From assembly GCA_937895345.1 (NCBI GenBank), contig CALAWP010000050.1:1-39279 (forward strand): 39,279 bases of DNA. Reading direction: 5' to 3'. The notes under the pieces are model-generated. The model was not told where the DNA came from. It saw only the letters and a list, made by a program, of their open reading frames with translations, and searched no databases. Below, in pieces: positions 14,546-23,761 of this stretch. A program made the translations under genes and the position numbers. Numbering within the stretch: the stretch's first letter is position 1; each line of letters begins with the position of its first letter. The DNA comes from an uncultured Paenibacillus sp. GTDB taxonomy: Bacteria > Bacillota > Bacilli > Paenibacillales > Paenibacillaceae.

Positions 14546-17500
14546 TCAAAACAGCGACAGCTGGTTCGATTCCGGCAGCCCGCGGAAGCAGCCCATGCCG
14601 TTCAGCACTTCGACGATCGTCTTGGAAGCTTTGGACCTCATCTGGAAATCTTCGATAGACAAAAACTCGCCGTCGGCCCGGGAAGCCGCGATGTTGCGGG
14701 CGGCATTGTCGCCGATGCCGGCGATGGCCGCAAACGGCGGGATGAGCGACGTGCCGTCGACCAGAAACTTGACCGCATCCGAGCGGTAAAGGTCGATCGG
14801 CTTGAATGTAAAGCCTCTCGCCGTCATCTCCAGCGACATTTCCAGCTGCGATACCATATTTTTTTCCTTCGGGGTGGCGCTGAAGCCTTTCGCTTCGATC
14901 TCCTCAAGCTTGCGCAATATAGCGTCGTAGCCTTGACATAGCAGCTCAAGATCGAAATCGTCCGCCCTGACCGTAAAATACGTCGCGTAAAACTCGATCG
15001 GGTAATACAGTTTGAAATAGGCCGTCCGCACCGCCGATATGACATACGCCGCGGCGTGCGCTTTCGGGAACATGTACTCGATGCGCAGGCAGGAATCGAT
15101 GTACCATTGCGGCACCTTGCAGCGCTTCATTTCTTCGATCCATTCCGGCGTCAAGCCTTTGCCCTTCCGCACGCTCTCCGTAATTTTGAAGGCGAGCGAG
15201 GCGTCCATGCCGGCTTTGTAGATCAAATACAGCATAATGTCGTCGCGGCAGCCGATGACCGTCTTAATGTTGCAAGTCCCGTTCTTGATCAGCTCCTGCG
15301 CATTGCCGAGCCAAACGCCCGTGCCGTGGGACAAGCCCGATATCTGCAGCAAGTCGGCGAACGACGAAGGCTGCGTCTCCTGAAGCATTTGCCGCACGAA
15401 CTTGGTGCCCATCTCGGGCACGCCGTACGTGGCGACCGCGGAGCGGATCTGCTCCGGCGTGACGCCGAGCGCCTCGGTCGAGTTGAACAGGCTCATCACC
15501 TTCGGATCGTTCATTGGAATCGTCGTCGGATCGACGCCGGTCAAGTCCTGCAGCATCCGCATCATCGTCGGGTCGTCGTGTCCCAATATATCGAGCTTCA
15601 GCAGGTTCTCGTCGAAGGCATGATAGTCGAAATGGGTCGTCTTCCATTCCGCGCTCGTATCGTCGGCCGGATATTGCACCGGCGTGACGTCCTCCACCTC
15701 GATATAATCCGGAACGACGACGATGCCGCCCGGATGCTGGCCCGTGCTGCGCTTCACCCCGGTACAGCCGCCGGCCAGCCGGGCAAGCTCGGCATTGCGC
15801 CACTTCTTGCCGTGGTCCTCCTGATACTTTTTGGCGAAGCCGTATGCCGTTTTCTCCGCTACCGTGCCGATCGTGCCGGCGCGGAATACGCTTTTCTCGC
15901 CGAACAGCACCTTCGTGTAGTTGTGGGCAACCGGCTGGTATTCGCCCGAAAAGTTCAAGTCGATATCGGGCACCTTGTCGCCCTTGAAGCCGAGGAACGT
16001 CTCGAACGGAATGTCCTGCCCGTCCCCCTTCATCGTCGTTCCGCACTTCGGGCATTCCTTGTCCGGAAGGTCGAAGCCGGACGGCACGCTGCCGTCGAGA
16101 AACCATTCGCTGTGCTTGCAGGACGGATTGCGGCACAAATAATGGGCCGGCAGCGGATTGACTTCCGATATGCCGAGAAATTTCGCGACCACCGACGAGC
16201 CGACGGAGCCGCGGGAGCCGACCAAATATCCGTCCGCATTCGATTTCTTCACGAGCTTCTCCGAGATCAGATAGTTCGCGGAAAATCGGTATTTGATAAT
16301 CGGAACGAGCTCCTTCTCCAGCCGGTCGACGACGACCTGCGGCAGCTCCTCTCCGTACATCGACTTGGCCGTGGCGTAGCAGGTGGCGCGAATTTCCTCG
16401 TCCGCGCCTTCGATATTCGGCGTAAACAGCTCGCTCGGGAACATGCTGTACGACTCGAACCGGTCCGCCAGCTCCGACGTATTCGTCACGACGACTTCCT
16501 TCGCCTTCGCTTCGCCGAGAAATGCGAACTCTTGCAGCATTTCCTCCGTCGTGCGCAGATGCGCATCCGGCTTGCGCATATCCTTCAGCGGACTGAAGCC
16601 CGTAATGCCGTGGATCGTAATGTCCCGGTACAGCTTGTCCGACGGATTCAAGTAATGGACGTTGCCGGTCGCGATGACCGGCTTGCCGAGCTCTTCGCCG
16701 ATTTGGCATACGCGGCGGAGCGCCGCTTCGATTTCGGCGCGGCTGCCGACCAGTCCCTTTTCGACCAGATGCATATAGAAGCCGACAGGCTGAATTTCGA
16801 GCGCGTCGTAGAAACGGGCGACTTCCGTCGCTTCTTCCACCGATTTGTTCAGCACCGTCTCGAAAAACTCGCCTTTCTCGCAGCCCGATATGACAAGAAG
16901 CCCTTCGCGCAGCTCGACGAGCTTGCTCTTCGGAATGGTCGCAACCCGCTTGAAATATTCCGTGTGGGACAACGAGATGAGCTTGAACAGATTTTTTTTG
17001 CCGACGGCGTTAAGCGCGTAAATATTGCAATGAAACGGTCTCGAATTGGATAAGTCCAGGCCGACGTAATCGTTCAATTGATTCAAATTCGTAATATTCC
17101 GTTCCCCGGCGTCCTTGATCAGGCCGAACAGCACGCCCCCGAGCGCGACGGAATCGTCCACCGCCCGGTGATGGTTGTCGAGGCTGATCTTGTATTTGTC
17201 GGCGAGCGTGTTCAGTCGGTGGTTTTTCATGTTCGGATGAAGAAAACGCGCCAGCTCCAGCGTGTCGAGAACCGGATTGTCCAGCTCCGGCATGCCGAAC
17301 GACTTGCAGGCCGCTTGCAAAAAGCCGATATCGAACCGGGCGTTGTGGGCAACGAGGATATCGTCCCCGACAAACTCTACGAATTCCTTCAGCTTAGGCT
17401 CCAGCTCCGGAGCGCCGCGCACCATCTCGTCCGTAATGTTCGTCAGCTGCTGAATATGGTACGGAATGCTTTCGTGCGGATCGATAAAAGTCGAGAATCG

Positions 17501-18862
17501 GTCGACTTCCTTGCCGTCCCTCATCTTCACGCCCGCCAGCTCGATAATTTTGTTGTTGATGATCGACAAGCCGGTCGTCTCGATGTCGAAGACGACATAT
17601 TGCGATCCGGCCAAATCGGCGTCTCTCGGATGGAGCACCATCGGCACGGCATCGTTGACGACGTTGGCCTCGAGGCCAAACAGTACTTTAACGCCGTGTT
17701 TTTTGGCCGCCTTGACGGCATCGGGGTAACATTGGACGTTGCTGTGATCCGTCACCGCAATCGCCTTGTGTCCCCACTTGGCGGCCGTCTCCACGTAAGC
17801 GCCGATCGAAGTCACCGCGTCCATGGTGCTCATCGTCGTATGCAGATGGAATTCGACCCGCTTCTCCTCGGCATGGTCCATCCGCGGCGGCGGCGCCCCG
17901 ACCTCGTGCAGATCGTTCGGCATCATAACCAGCTCCGGCTCCTGCATGAACCGGTCGTATTCGACCCGGCCGCGCGCCTTCACCCACTTGCCGTTTTTGA
18001 GCAGCGAAAGCACTTTGACGTCTTCCTTCGTCTTGGCGAACATCTTCATCGCCAGCGAATCGGAAAAATCGGTGACGTTGAACGTGAAGAGCGTGCTTCC
18101 GTTGCGCAGCTCCTTGACGTCAAGACCGAATACTGCGCCTTGAACCGTAATCCGCTTTTCTTCGTCCTGTACGTTCATGATCGGCACAGGATCTTCCTTA
18201 ATGTCGTAACCGACGGCCAATCGCACCGCTTCCTCGCCGTCGCCGCCCGAGGACGCCGCTTCCGCCTGCGCGTCCGCCATCAGCTGCTGGATCGCTTCGC
18301 GCTCCTCCTGCTCGATCTTCTGCATGAACTGGTCGTACACTTCCTGCCGCGGTTCGCCGACGGTCATCTTGACCCGGCAAGCTCTTCCGAACCGGCGTTC
18401 GTAAAATTGAACGACCGCTTCGTCGATCCGCTTCCGCTTCGCGAGCTCAAGCCCCGTGCCGTCCAGCAGCGACAGCGTCAAGGCGTCCCCTTGCGCTTCG
18501 ATCGAAGCTTTTTGGAGCCAGCCGTTGACGGAGGCAATTTCCCGCTGCGCCTGCTCCAGAAACAGCGGCCAATATTGCGGAACAATGTTCTCGGTTTCGA
18601 CGACATCGTCGTATTGGAACCGGAATTCGATTTCCGCGATATGTTGGAATTTTGTTTGTACGGAATGGCACAAGGCGTTATAGGCCTGTAAAGGAACCAA
18701 GGACGTCTTGCGGATGCAAAACGTCCATTTGCGGTTGCTGGCTCCGACCACGACCTGGTCAATGTAGCCGTCCTGGAAATAGGAATCGATAAGTTCTCGC
18801 GGCAGGGCCGCTTGCTGCATCAGCAGCTCGAAGCGCTGCCGCTTGTCACCGGTTAGGCTCAT
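14546..18862 (-). CDS. polC: DNA polymerase III alpha subunit, Gram-positive PolC type
   Basis: This 1438-aa protein is the main replicative polymerase of low-G+C Gram-positives, with built-in proofreading. Order: N-terminal domain; OB fold (about residues 230-325); PHP domain (FHLHTTMSTMD near 337); inserted DnaQ-like 3'-5' exonuclease (FDIETTGLS near 425, later HNARFD and HRAVDDS); rest of PHP; a Cys zinc finger (CRNPSC...CPKCG near 910-945); polymerase palm with PDIDLNFSG near 967; and a C-terminal QLSLF clamp-binding motif. The start is ATG at 18862 with AGGAGTG upstream, giving almost the length of the B. subtilis enzyme. The gap to proS is 43 nt. Confidence 0.98.
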   Translation of the reverse strand: MSLTGDKRQRFELLMQQAALPRELIDSYFQDGYIDQVVVGASNRKWTFCIRKTSLVPLQAYNALCHSVQTKFQHIAEIEFRFQYDDVVETENIVPQYWPLFLEQAQREIASVNGWLQKASIEAQGDALTLSLLDGTGLELAKRKRIDEAVVQFYERRFGRACRVKMTVGEPRQEVYDQFMQKIEQEEREAIQQLMADAQAEAASSGGDGEEAVRLAVGYDIKEDPVPIMNVQDEEKRITVQGAVFGLDVKELRNGSTLFTFNVTDFSDSLAMKMFAKTKEDVKVLSLLKNGKWVKARGRVEYDRFMQEPELVMMPNDLHEVGAPPPRMDHAEEKRVEFHLHTTMSTMDAVTSIGAYVETAAKWGHKAIAVTDHSNVQCYPDAVKAAKKHGVKVLFGLEANVVNDAVPMVLHPRDADLAGSQYVVFDIETTGLSIINNKIIELAGVKMRDGKEVDRFSTFIDPHESIPYHIQQLTNITDEMVRGAPELEPKLKEFVEFVGDDILVAHNARFDIGFLQAACKSFGMPELDNPVLDTLELARFLHPNMKNHRLNTLADKYKISLDNHHRAVDDSVALGGVLFGLIKDAGERNITNLNQLNDYVGLDLSNSRPFHCNIYALNAVGKKNLFKLISLSHTEYFKRVATIPKSKLVELREGLLVISGCEKGEFFETVLNKSVEEATEVARFYDALEIQPVGFYMHLVEKGLVGSRAEIEAALRRVCQIGEELGKPVIATGNVHYLNPSDKLYRDITIHGITGFSPLKDMRKPDAHLRTTEEMLQEFAFLGEAKAKEVVVTNTSELADRFESYSMFPSELFTPNIEGADEEIRATCYATAKSMYGEELPQVVVDRLEKELVPIIKYRFSANYLISEKLVKKSNADGYLVGSRGSVGSSVVAKFLGISEVNPLPAHYLCRNPSCKHSEWFLDGSVPSGFDLPDKECPKCGTTMKGDGQDIPFETFLGFKGDKVPDIDLNFSGEYQPVAHNYTKVLFGEKSVFRAGTIGTVAEKTAYGFAKKYQEDHGKKWRNAELARLAGGCTGVKRSTGQHPGGIVVVPDYIEVEDVTPVQYPADDTSAEWKTTHFDYHAFDENLLKLDILGHDDPTMMRMLQDLTGVDPTTIPMNDPKVMSLFNSTEALGVTPEQIRSAVATYGVPEMGTKFVRQMLQETQPSSFADLLQISGLSHGTGVWLGNAQELIKNGTCNIKTVIGCRDDIMLYLIYKAGMDASLAFKITESVRKGKGLTPEWIEEMKRCKVPQWYIDSCLRIEYMFPKAHAAAYVISAVRTAYFKLYYPIEFYATYFTVRADDFDLELLCQGYDAILRKLEEIEAKGFSATPKEKNMVSQLEMSLEMTARGFTFKPIDLYRSDAVKFLVDGTSLIPPFAAIAGIGDNAARNIAASRADGEFLSIEDFQMRSKASKTIVEVLNGMGCFRGLPESNQLSLF

Positions 18863-18905
18863 TCGTTCATCACTCCTGACGATCCGCTCCGGCCGGGATC
18901 TGAAA

Positions 18906-20354
18906 TTAATACGCTCTGGCAAAAACTACGGTATGCTTGGCGTCGTCGCCGCATACGAGACATTTCGGCTTGCGGACCGAAGGCTGGAACGGAATATTGC
19001 GGCTCGTGGCGCCGGTTTCTTCCTTCACCTGCTTCTCGCAAGCTTCGGAGCCGCACCAGCCGGCTTCGACAAATCCGCGCTTCTGCTCCATGAAAGCCTT
19101 CATCTCTTCCAGCGTGTCGACAGCGGCCGAGTTGTCTTCCCTGAACCGCTTGGCCCGCTCGTACATTTCGGCCTGCGTCTCCTCCAGCATCCGCTCGACT
19201 TCCGCCGTAAGATCGGCTTGCTGCACGATACGTTTCTCTCCCGTAATGCGAGACACGAGAACGACGACGCCGTTATCCATATCTCTTGGGCCCAGCTCCA
19301 GACGAAGCGGAACTCCCCGCATTTCGTATTCGTTGAATTTCCAGCCGGGGCTGACATCGGTACGGTCGTCGACGCGCACGCGAATGCCCGCCTTCTTCAA
19401 TTCGGCATACAGCTCGTCCACCCGGCCCACGACCTGTTCGCGCGTTTTCGGAGGGCCGATCGGAATCATCACGACTTGGGTCGGCGCCACTTTCGGCGGC
19501 AGCGCCAAGCCGCGGTCGTCTCCGTGCACCATAATAAGCGCGCCGATCAAACGAGTGCTGACGCCCCACGAGGTCGTATGGGCAAATTGCAGCTCGTTGT
19601 TCCGGTCCAAAAACTTGATGTCGAATGCGACGGCAAACTTGTTGCCCAAATAATGCGACGTTCCGGCCTGAACAGCCTTGCCGTCCTTCATCATCGCCTC
19701 GATGGAGTAAGTATCGACAGCGCCGGCAAACCGCTCGGACGGCGTCTTCTCCCCTTTAATGACCGGAATGGCCAAGAAGTTTTCTACAAACTCCGTGTAA
19801 ATGTCGAGCATTTGCATCGTTTCGCGGCGCGCGTCTTCTTCCGTCTCGTGAGCGGTATGGCCTTCCTGCCACAAAAATTCGCTTGTGCGAAGGAACGGCA
19901 GCGTACGCTTCTCCCAGCGGACGACGTTCGCCCATTGGTTGATTAGAAGCGGAAGATCGCGGTAAGACTGAATCCACTTCGCGTACATATGTCCAATCAT
20001 CGTTTCCGAGGTCGGCCGGATGGCAAGACGCTCTTCCAGCTTCTCGCCGGCGGCCTCCGTCACCCACGGAAGCTCGGGGTTAAAGCCTTCTACGTGCTCC
20101 TTCTCCTTCTGGAAAAAGCTTTCCGGAATAAAAAGCGGAAAATAGGCGTTGCGATGGCCCGTTTCCTTGAAGCGGCGGTCCAGCTCGGCCTGAATGTTTT
20201 CCCACAGCCCGTAGCCTTCCGGACGGAATACGATGCAGCCGCGCACCGGCGAATAATCCATCAGCTCGGCTTTTTTGATCACATCGATATACCATCTGGA
20301 GAAATCTTCGCTTTGCGGCGTAATTTCGGTAACAAACCCTTTATCCTTGGACAT
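18906..20354 (-). CDS. proS: prolyl-tRNA synthetase, archaeal/eukaryal-type (short, zinc-domain form)
   Basis: This 482-aa class II synthetase charges tRNA-Pro. Motif 1 (around CIVFRPEGYGLWENIQ), motif 2 (VVRWEKRTLPFLRTSEFLWQEG, near residue 150) and motif 3 (GVSTRLIGALIMVHGDDRGLALPP, near 285) are intact. Only about 110 residues separate motifs 2 and 3, so the editing insertion of the roughly 565-aa bacterial form is absent. It has the C-terminal domain of the archaeal/eukaryal form with Cys pairs C434/C439 and C465/C468, and the terminal ARAY ending. B. subtilis carries the long bacterial form at this same locus, so in-place replacement is likely. The start is ATG at 20354, 10 nt after rseP, with AGAGGGGAG upstream. 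Confidence 0.96.
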   Translation of the reverse strand: MSKDKGFVTEITPQSEDFSRWYIDVIKKAELMDYSPVRGCIVFRPEGYGLWENIQAELDRRFKETGHRNAYFPLFIPESFFQKEKEHVEGFNPELPWVTEAAGEKLEERLAIRPTSETMIGHMYAKWIQSYRDLPLLINQWANVVRWEKRTLPFLRTSEFLWQEGHTAHETEEDARRETMQMLDIYTEFVENFLAIPVIKGEKTPSERFAGAVDTYSIEAMMKDGKAVQAGTSHYLGNKFAVAFDIKFLDRNNELQFAHTTSWGVSTRLIGALIMVHGDDRGLALPPKVAPTQVVMIPIGPPKTREQVVGRVDELYAELKKAGIRVRVDDRTDVSPGWKFNEYEMRGVPLRLELGPRDMDNGVVVLVSRITGEKRIVQQADLTAEVERMLEETQAEMYERAKRFREDNSAAVDTLEEMKAFMEQKRGFVEAGWCGSEACEKQVKEETGATSRNIPFQPSVRKPKCLVCGDDAKHTVVFARAY

Positions 20355-20364
20355 GGACGACAGA

Positions 20365-21627
20365 CTACTCCCCTCTGACTAATCGTAAAATATCGTTATA
20401 GGTGACGACCAGCATTAACAGCATAAGCATCGCGAATCCGACGAAATGGACCATGCTTTCCTTGTTCGGATCGATCGGCTTGCGGCGGACCGCCTCCAGC
20501 CCCAAGAAGATCAGGCGGCTCCCGTCGAGCGCCGGAATCGGCAGCAGGTTGAAAATGCCCAAATACAAACTGAGCAGCGCGGTCCAGGACGTCAATTGCA
20601 CGACGCCTTGCCTCGCAATTTCGCTCGTCATCTCCGCGGTGCGGACGGGTCCTCCAATATCGTCCAGCTTGAACTGCCCCGTAATGAGCATCTTGAAGCC
20701 GTCGAAGATGAGGACGGTCATATCCTTCATCAGCTGAGCCGACCGGGTGATCGTCTCCCCAAAAGTCGCCTGGCGCATCGTATATTGCGGCGTAACGCCG
20801 ATTTTACCGACGCCCTCGTCGTCCGGCTGCGGCGTAAGCTTCAATTGGATCGGCTCGCCTTGCCGGATAATGTCCAGCGTAATCGGAACGCCGGAGGAGG
20901 CTCCAATAATGTCGATCATCCGGTTGAAGTCGGTCCCGATCGTCTCGCCGTTGACGGCCACGATCTCGTCCCCTTGCATCAGCTGCGCCTTTGCGGCGGG
21001 CGAATCGGCCGTCACTCCTCCTATGAGCAGCTTTTCGGCGACGCCGGCCATTTGGACGTATGCGGCAAACAGCACAAAAGCCAATATAAAGTTCATCATC
21101 GGTCCGGCGAAAATGGCCAAGGCGCGCTTGCGCACCGGCTTGCTGCCGAACTGCCGGTCGATCGGTGCGATTTGGGTATCGGTTCCCCTGGCGATCATGA
21201 GCGCCTGGGGATGGACGTCGTATTCCTCCGTTTCTCCCTCGACGTCCAGCTTGATCTTCAGCTCGCGCTCCAGATCGAGCGACAGCACTTCGCCGCGAAC
21301 GGCGCCGCTTCGCTCATCGAGCCGGTCCAAATAGAGCCGGGTCACCAGGCCGTCCTTCAAACGGACGGCGATCGTCTGTCCCGGCTGCACTTCGACCAGC
21401 TCCGGGTCCTCGCCCGCCATGCGGACGAATCCGCCCGCGGGAATGAGCCTCAGCGTGTAACGCGTCTCTCCCCGCTTGATGGAAAACAGCTTCGGTCCGA
21501 ATCCTATCGCAAATTCCCTGACGAGAATGCCCGCTCGCTTCGCGAAAAAATAATGGCCCCATTCATGGATCGTCACGATGACAAAAAAAACAAGCACGGT
21601 CAACAAAACGACCTGTATCATCTCCAT
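20365..21627 (-). CDS. rseP: site-2 intramembrane zinc metalloprotease RseP/RasP
   Basis: This 420-aa membrane protease performs regulated intramembrane proteolysis (anti-sigma factor RsiW and FtsL are known Bacillus substrates). The first membrane segment carries HEWGH at residues 21-25. A PDZ domain in the middle includes the GGVTADSPAAKAQLMQGDEIVAVNG stretch. The second catalytic motif NLLPIPALDGSR lies near residue 370 within a later membrane segment, followed by a last membrane helix. A somewhat long insert (residues about 70-145) before the second membrane segment resembles other Paenibacillus-type proteins. The start is ATG at 21627 with AGGAGG 10 nt upstream. Confidence 0.95.
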   Translation of the reverse strand: MEMIQVVLLTVLVFFVIVTIHEWGHYFFAKRAGILVREFAIGFGPKLFSIKRGETRYTLRLIPAGGFVRMAGEDPELVEVQPGQTIAVRLKDGLVTRLYLDRLDERSGAVRGEVLSLDLERELKIKLDVEGETEEYDVHPQALMIARGTDTQIAPIDRQFGSKPVRKRALAIFAGPMMNFILAFVLFAAYVQMAGVAEKLLIGGVTADSPAAKAQLMQGDEIVAVNGETIGTDFNRMIDIIGASSGVPITLDIIRQGEPIQLKLTPQPDDEGVGKIGVTPQYTMRQATFGETITRSAQLMKDMTVLIFDGFKMLITGQFKLDDIGGPVRTAEMTSEIARQGVVQLTSWTALLSLYLGIFNLLPIPALDGSRLIFLGLEAVRRKPIDPNKESMVHFVGFAMLMLLMLVVTYNDILRLVRGE

Positions 21628-21665
21628 AGCGGTGAAGCCTCCTGTTCGTTACGGCCTGTACATAG

Positions 21666-21693
21666 ATTATCATTATTCTCCCGTCCGATACAA
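21666..21693 (-). promoter_or_regulatory. weak candidate sigma-A promoter before rseP
   Basis: In the minus sense TTGTAT (21693-21688), a 16-nt spacer and GATAAT (21671-21666). It lies in the 158-nt dxr-rseP gap, the largest within this block. The match is moderate and the block may equally be read from upstream. Confidence 0.35.
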
Positions 21694-21785
21694 GAGAACC
21701 ACATTTTGGGCCTTGACCGGCGTTTTGTCCCCTTATGGCGCATCAGGTCCGGCTTGATTAAAGACCGGAAATATCCCCCGCCCGG

Positions 21786-22925
21786 CTAAGCTGAAGCGGC
21801 CGCTTCGCGCGCCCAGCGATCGATCTCGGCGATCGCGTCGAGATCTTCGGCCGCGCATGCGTCGTGCCGGCCGACCACATGCTCGACGATCCGGTCGATA
21901 TCCAGAAACTCGATTTCGCCGTTTAGAAATCGGGCTACGGCCACCTCGTTGGCCGCGTTGTAGACCGCGGGGGCGGACTCGCCCATGCGGCCGCACTCGA
22001 AGGCCAGCCGAAGCGCGGGATACCGCTCGTAATCCATCTCCCGGAACGTCAGCGTCCCGACGGCGGCCAAATCCAGCGAGCCGGTCGGCGTCGCATGCCG
22101 CTGCGGGTACGTCAGCGCGTATTGGATCGGGACGCGCATATCCGGCAGCCCGAGCTGGGCAATGACGCTGTTGTCGACAAACTCGACAAACGAATGGATG
22201 ATGCTCTCCGGATGAATGAGCACTCCGATGGAATCGTAGTCGAGCCCGAACAGCCATCGCGCCTCGATGACCTCGAGCCCTTTGTTGGCCATCGTCGCCG
22301 AATCGATCGTTATTTTGGCGCCCATCGACCAATTCGGATGATTAAGCGCCTCGGCGACCGTCACGCCCTTCAGCTCCGCCCGGGTCCGGTCGCGAAACGA
22401 TCCTCCCGAAGCCGTCAGCGTAATCCGTTTCGCCTCGCTGCGGTTTTCGCCGTTCAGACATTGGAAGATGGCGGAGTGCTCGCTGTCGATGGGCAGAATC
22501 GACACGCCTTTGCGCTTTGCCCTGTCCATTACGATATGGCCGGCCGTCACGAGCGTTTCCTTGTTGGCCAGGCCGATCGTCTTCCCTTCGTCGATGGCGG
22601 CCAGCGTCGCCGCCAGCCCCCTGCTGCCCAATATGGCGGTGACGACAGTGTCAGCTTCCGTGCCGGCGGCAACTTCGACGAGTCCTTCCTCGCCGTAGAC
22701 GGCCTTCGTCCCCGGAGGCAGATGGGGAGCCGCCTGCTCCGCAAGCTCCTTCGTCGCCAGACTGAGGACGGCCGGCTTATATTTGCGCGCTTGGGCCACC
22801 GCCGCTTCTACGTTCGATCCCGCCGAAAGCCCGACGATCCGAAACTTGTCCGGATGATGGTCGACGATGTCGAGCGTCTGCGTGCCGATCGACCCGGTCG
22901 AACCGAGCAGCGCTATTTTTTTCAT
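21786..22925 (-). CDS. dxr: 1-deoxy-D-xylulose 5-phosphate reductoisomerase
   Basis: This 379-aa enzyme of the MEP isoprenoid pathway makes 2-C-methyl-D-erythritol 4-phosphate with NADPH. The N-terminal Rossmann motif LLGSTGSIGTQTL is at residues 5-17. Catalytic and metal ligands lie in LPIDSEHSAIFQC (Asp/Glu), TASGGSFRD and LNHPNWSMGAKITIDSATMANKGLEVIEA. The C-terminal helical domain includes AVYNAANEVAVARFL. The start is ATG at 22925 with AAGGAAGGA upstream; an in-frame 25-residue extension into the cdsA end is rejected. It supplies precursors for the undecaprenyl chain made by the neighbouring uppS. Confidence 0.97.
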   Translation of the reverse strand: MKKIALLGSTGSIGTQTLDIVDHHPDKFRIVGLSAGSNVEAAVAQARKYKPAVLSLATKELAEQAAPHLPPGTKAVYGEEGLVEVAAGTEADTVVTAILGSRGLAATLAAIDEGKTIGLANKETLVTAGHIVMDRAKRKGVSILPIDSEHSAIFQCLNGENRSEAKRITLTASGGSFRDRTRAELKGVTVAEALNHPNWSMGAKITIDSATMANKGLEVIEARWLFGLDYDSIGVLIHPESIIHSFVEFVDNSVIAQLGLPDMRVPIQYALTYPQRHATPTGSLDLAAVGTLTFREMDYERYPALRLAFECGRMGESAPAVYNAANEVAVARFLNGEIEFLDIDRIVEHVVGRHDACAAEDLDAIAEIDRWAREAAASA

Positions 22926-22939
22926 ATCGCATTCCTTCC

Positions 22940-23734
22940 TTATGTAGGGATTAATCCGCTGAACAGCAGCAGGGGAAAGACGATCAGCCAGCTGTCGCAC
23001 CGATCCAGCACGCCGCCGTGGCCCGGCAGCAGGCTGCCGGTATCCTTGATGTCGCGAACCCGCTTGTACGCCGATTGAATCAGATCGCCGAATTGCCCCG
23101 CCGCCGCCGCCGCCAGGCCGATCGCAAGCGCTTGTCCGATAGATACGACGTCCGGGGCCGCCGCGGCAAACGCCGCAGCGACAACCAGCGCGAAGGCTAC
23201 GCCGCCAAGCGCCCCTTCAACCGTTTTGTTCGGACTGATCGCCGGCCACAGCTTACGCTTGCCGATAGCACGGCCGATGAAATAAGCGCCGATATCGGAA
23301 GCCCATACGCAGCCCAGAGACAGAAACGTCCAAAACAATCCGTGCTGGTCCAGCCCCCGCATATGAATCATCGCCTGAAAACCGTAACCGATATAAACCG
23401 CTCCCAGCAGCATCAAAGCCGCACCGTCGATCGTTGTCGCGTTGCGCGTGACGACCGTCAAAGCGAGAAGAAGCAGCATAAGCGCCCAAATGATCGTCTT
23501 GTCCGCAGGAACAACAACGCCCCACTGGGACCACGGAAGCACAAAGAGCAGCACGCCGCCGTATCCTAGCAGAGCCGTTGGATGAAACCGTTTGACACCG
23601 TTCATGCGGACATATTCCGTAAATCCGATGAGAGCCAGCAGGACCACCAGTCCGATGTAGAAGCCGCCCCCGATTACCGTCAGCGCGATAAAGAGCGCGC
23701 CTGCGACAATACCGGTAATCAATCGCTGTTTCAA
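22940..23734 (-). CDS. cdsA: phosphatidate cytidylyltransferase
   Basis: This 264-aa integral membrane protein makes CDP-diacylglycerol from phosphatidate and CTP, the entry to phosphatidylglycerol and cardiolipin. About eight hydrophobic segments alternate with short loops. The family signature lies near the C-terminus: SAYKRVRDIKDTGSLLPGHGG followed by VLDRCDS. It is 27 nt from uppS and 14 nt from dxr, so the three genes are co-transcribed. The start is ATG at 23734. Confidence 0.96.
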   Translation of the reverse strand: MKQRLITGIVAGALFIALTVIGGGFYIGLVVLLALIGFTEYVRMNGVKRFHPTALLGYGGVLLFVLPWSQWGVVVPADKTIIWALMLLLLALTVVTRNATTIDGAALMLLGAVYIGYGFQAMIHMRGLDQHGLFWTFLSLGCVWASDIGAYFIGRAIGKRKLWPAISPNKTVEGALGGVAFALVVAAAFAAAAPDVVSIGQALAIGLAAAAAGQFGDLIQSAYKRVRDIKDTGSLLPGHGGVLDRCDSWLIVFPLLLFSGLIPT

Positions 23735-23761
23735 TGAAACGTCACTCTCCGTCCAATGAAG

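Noticed and set aside
18863..18922. 20-residue N-terminal extension of PolC
   Set aside because: It overlaps the end of proS, has no ribosome binding site, and the ATG at 18862 gives the expected length of 1438 residues.
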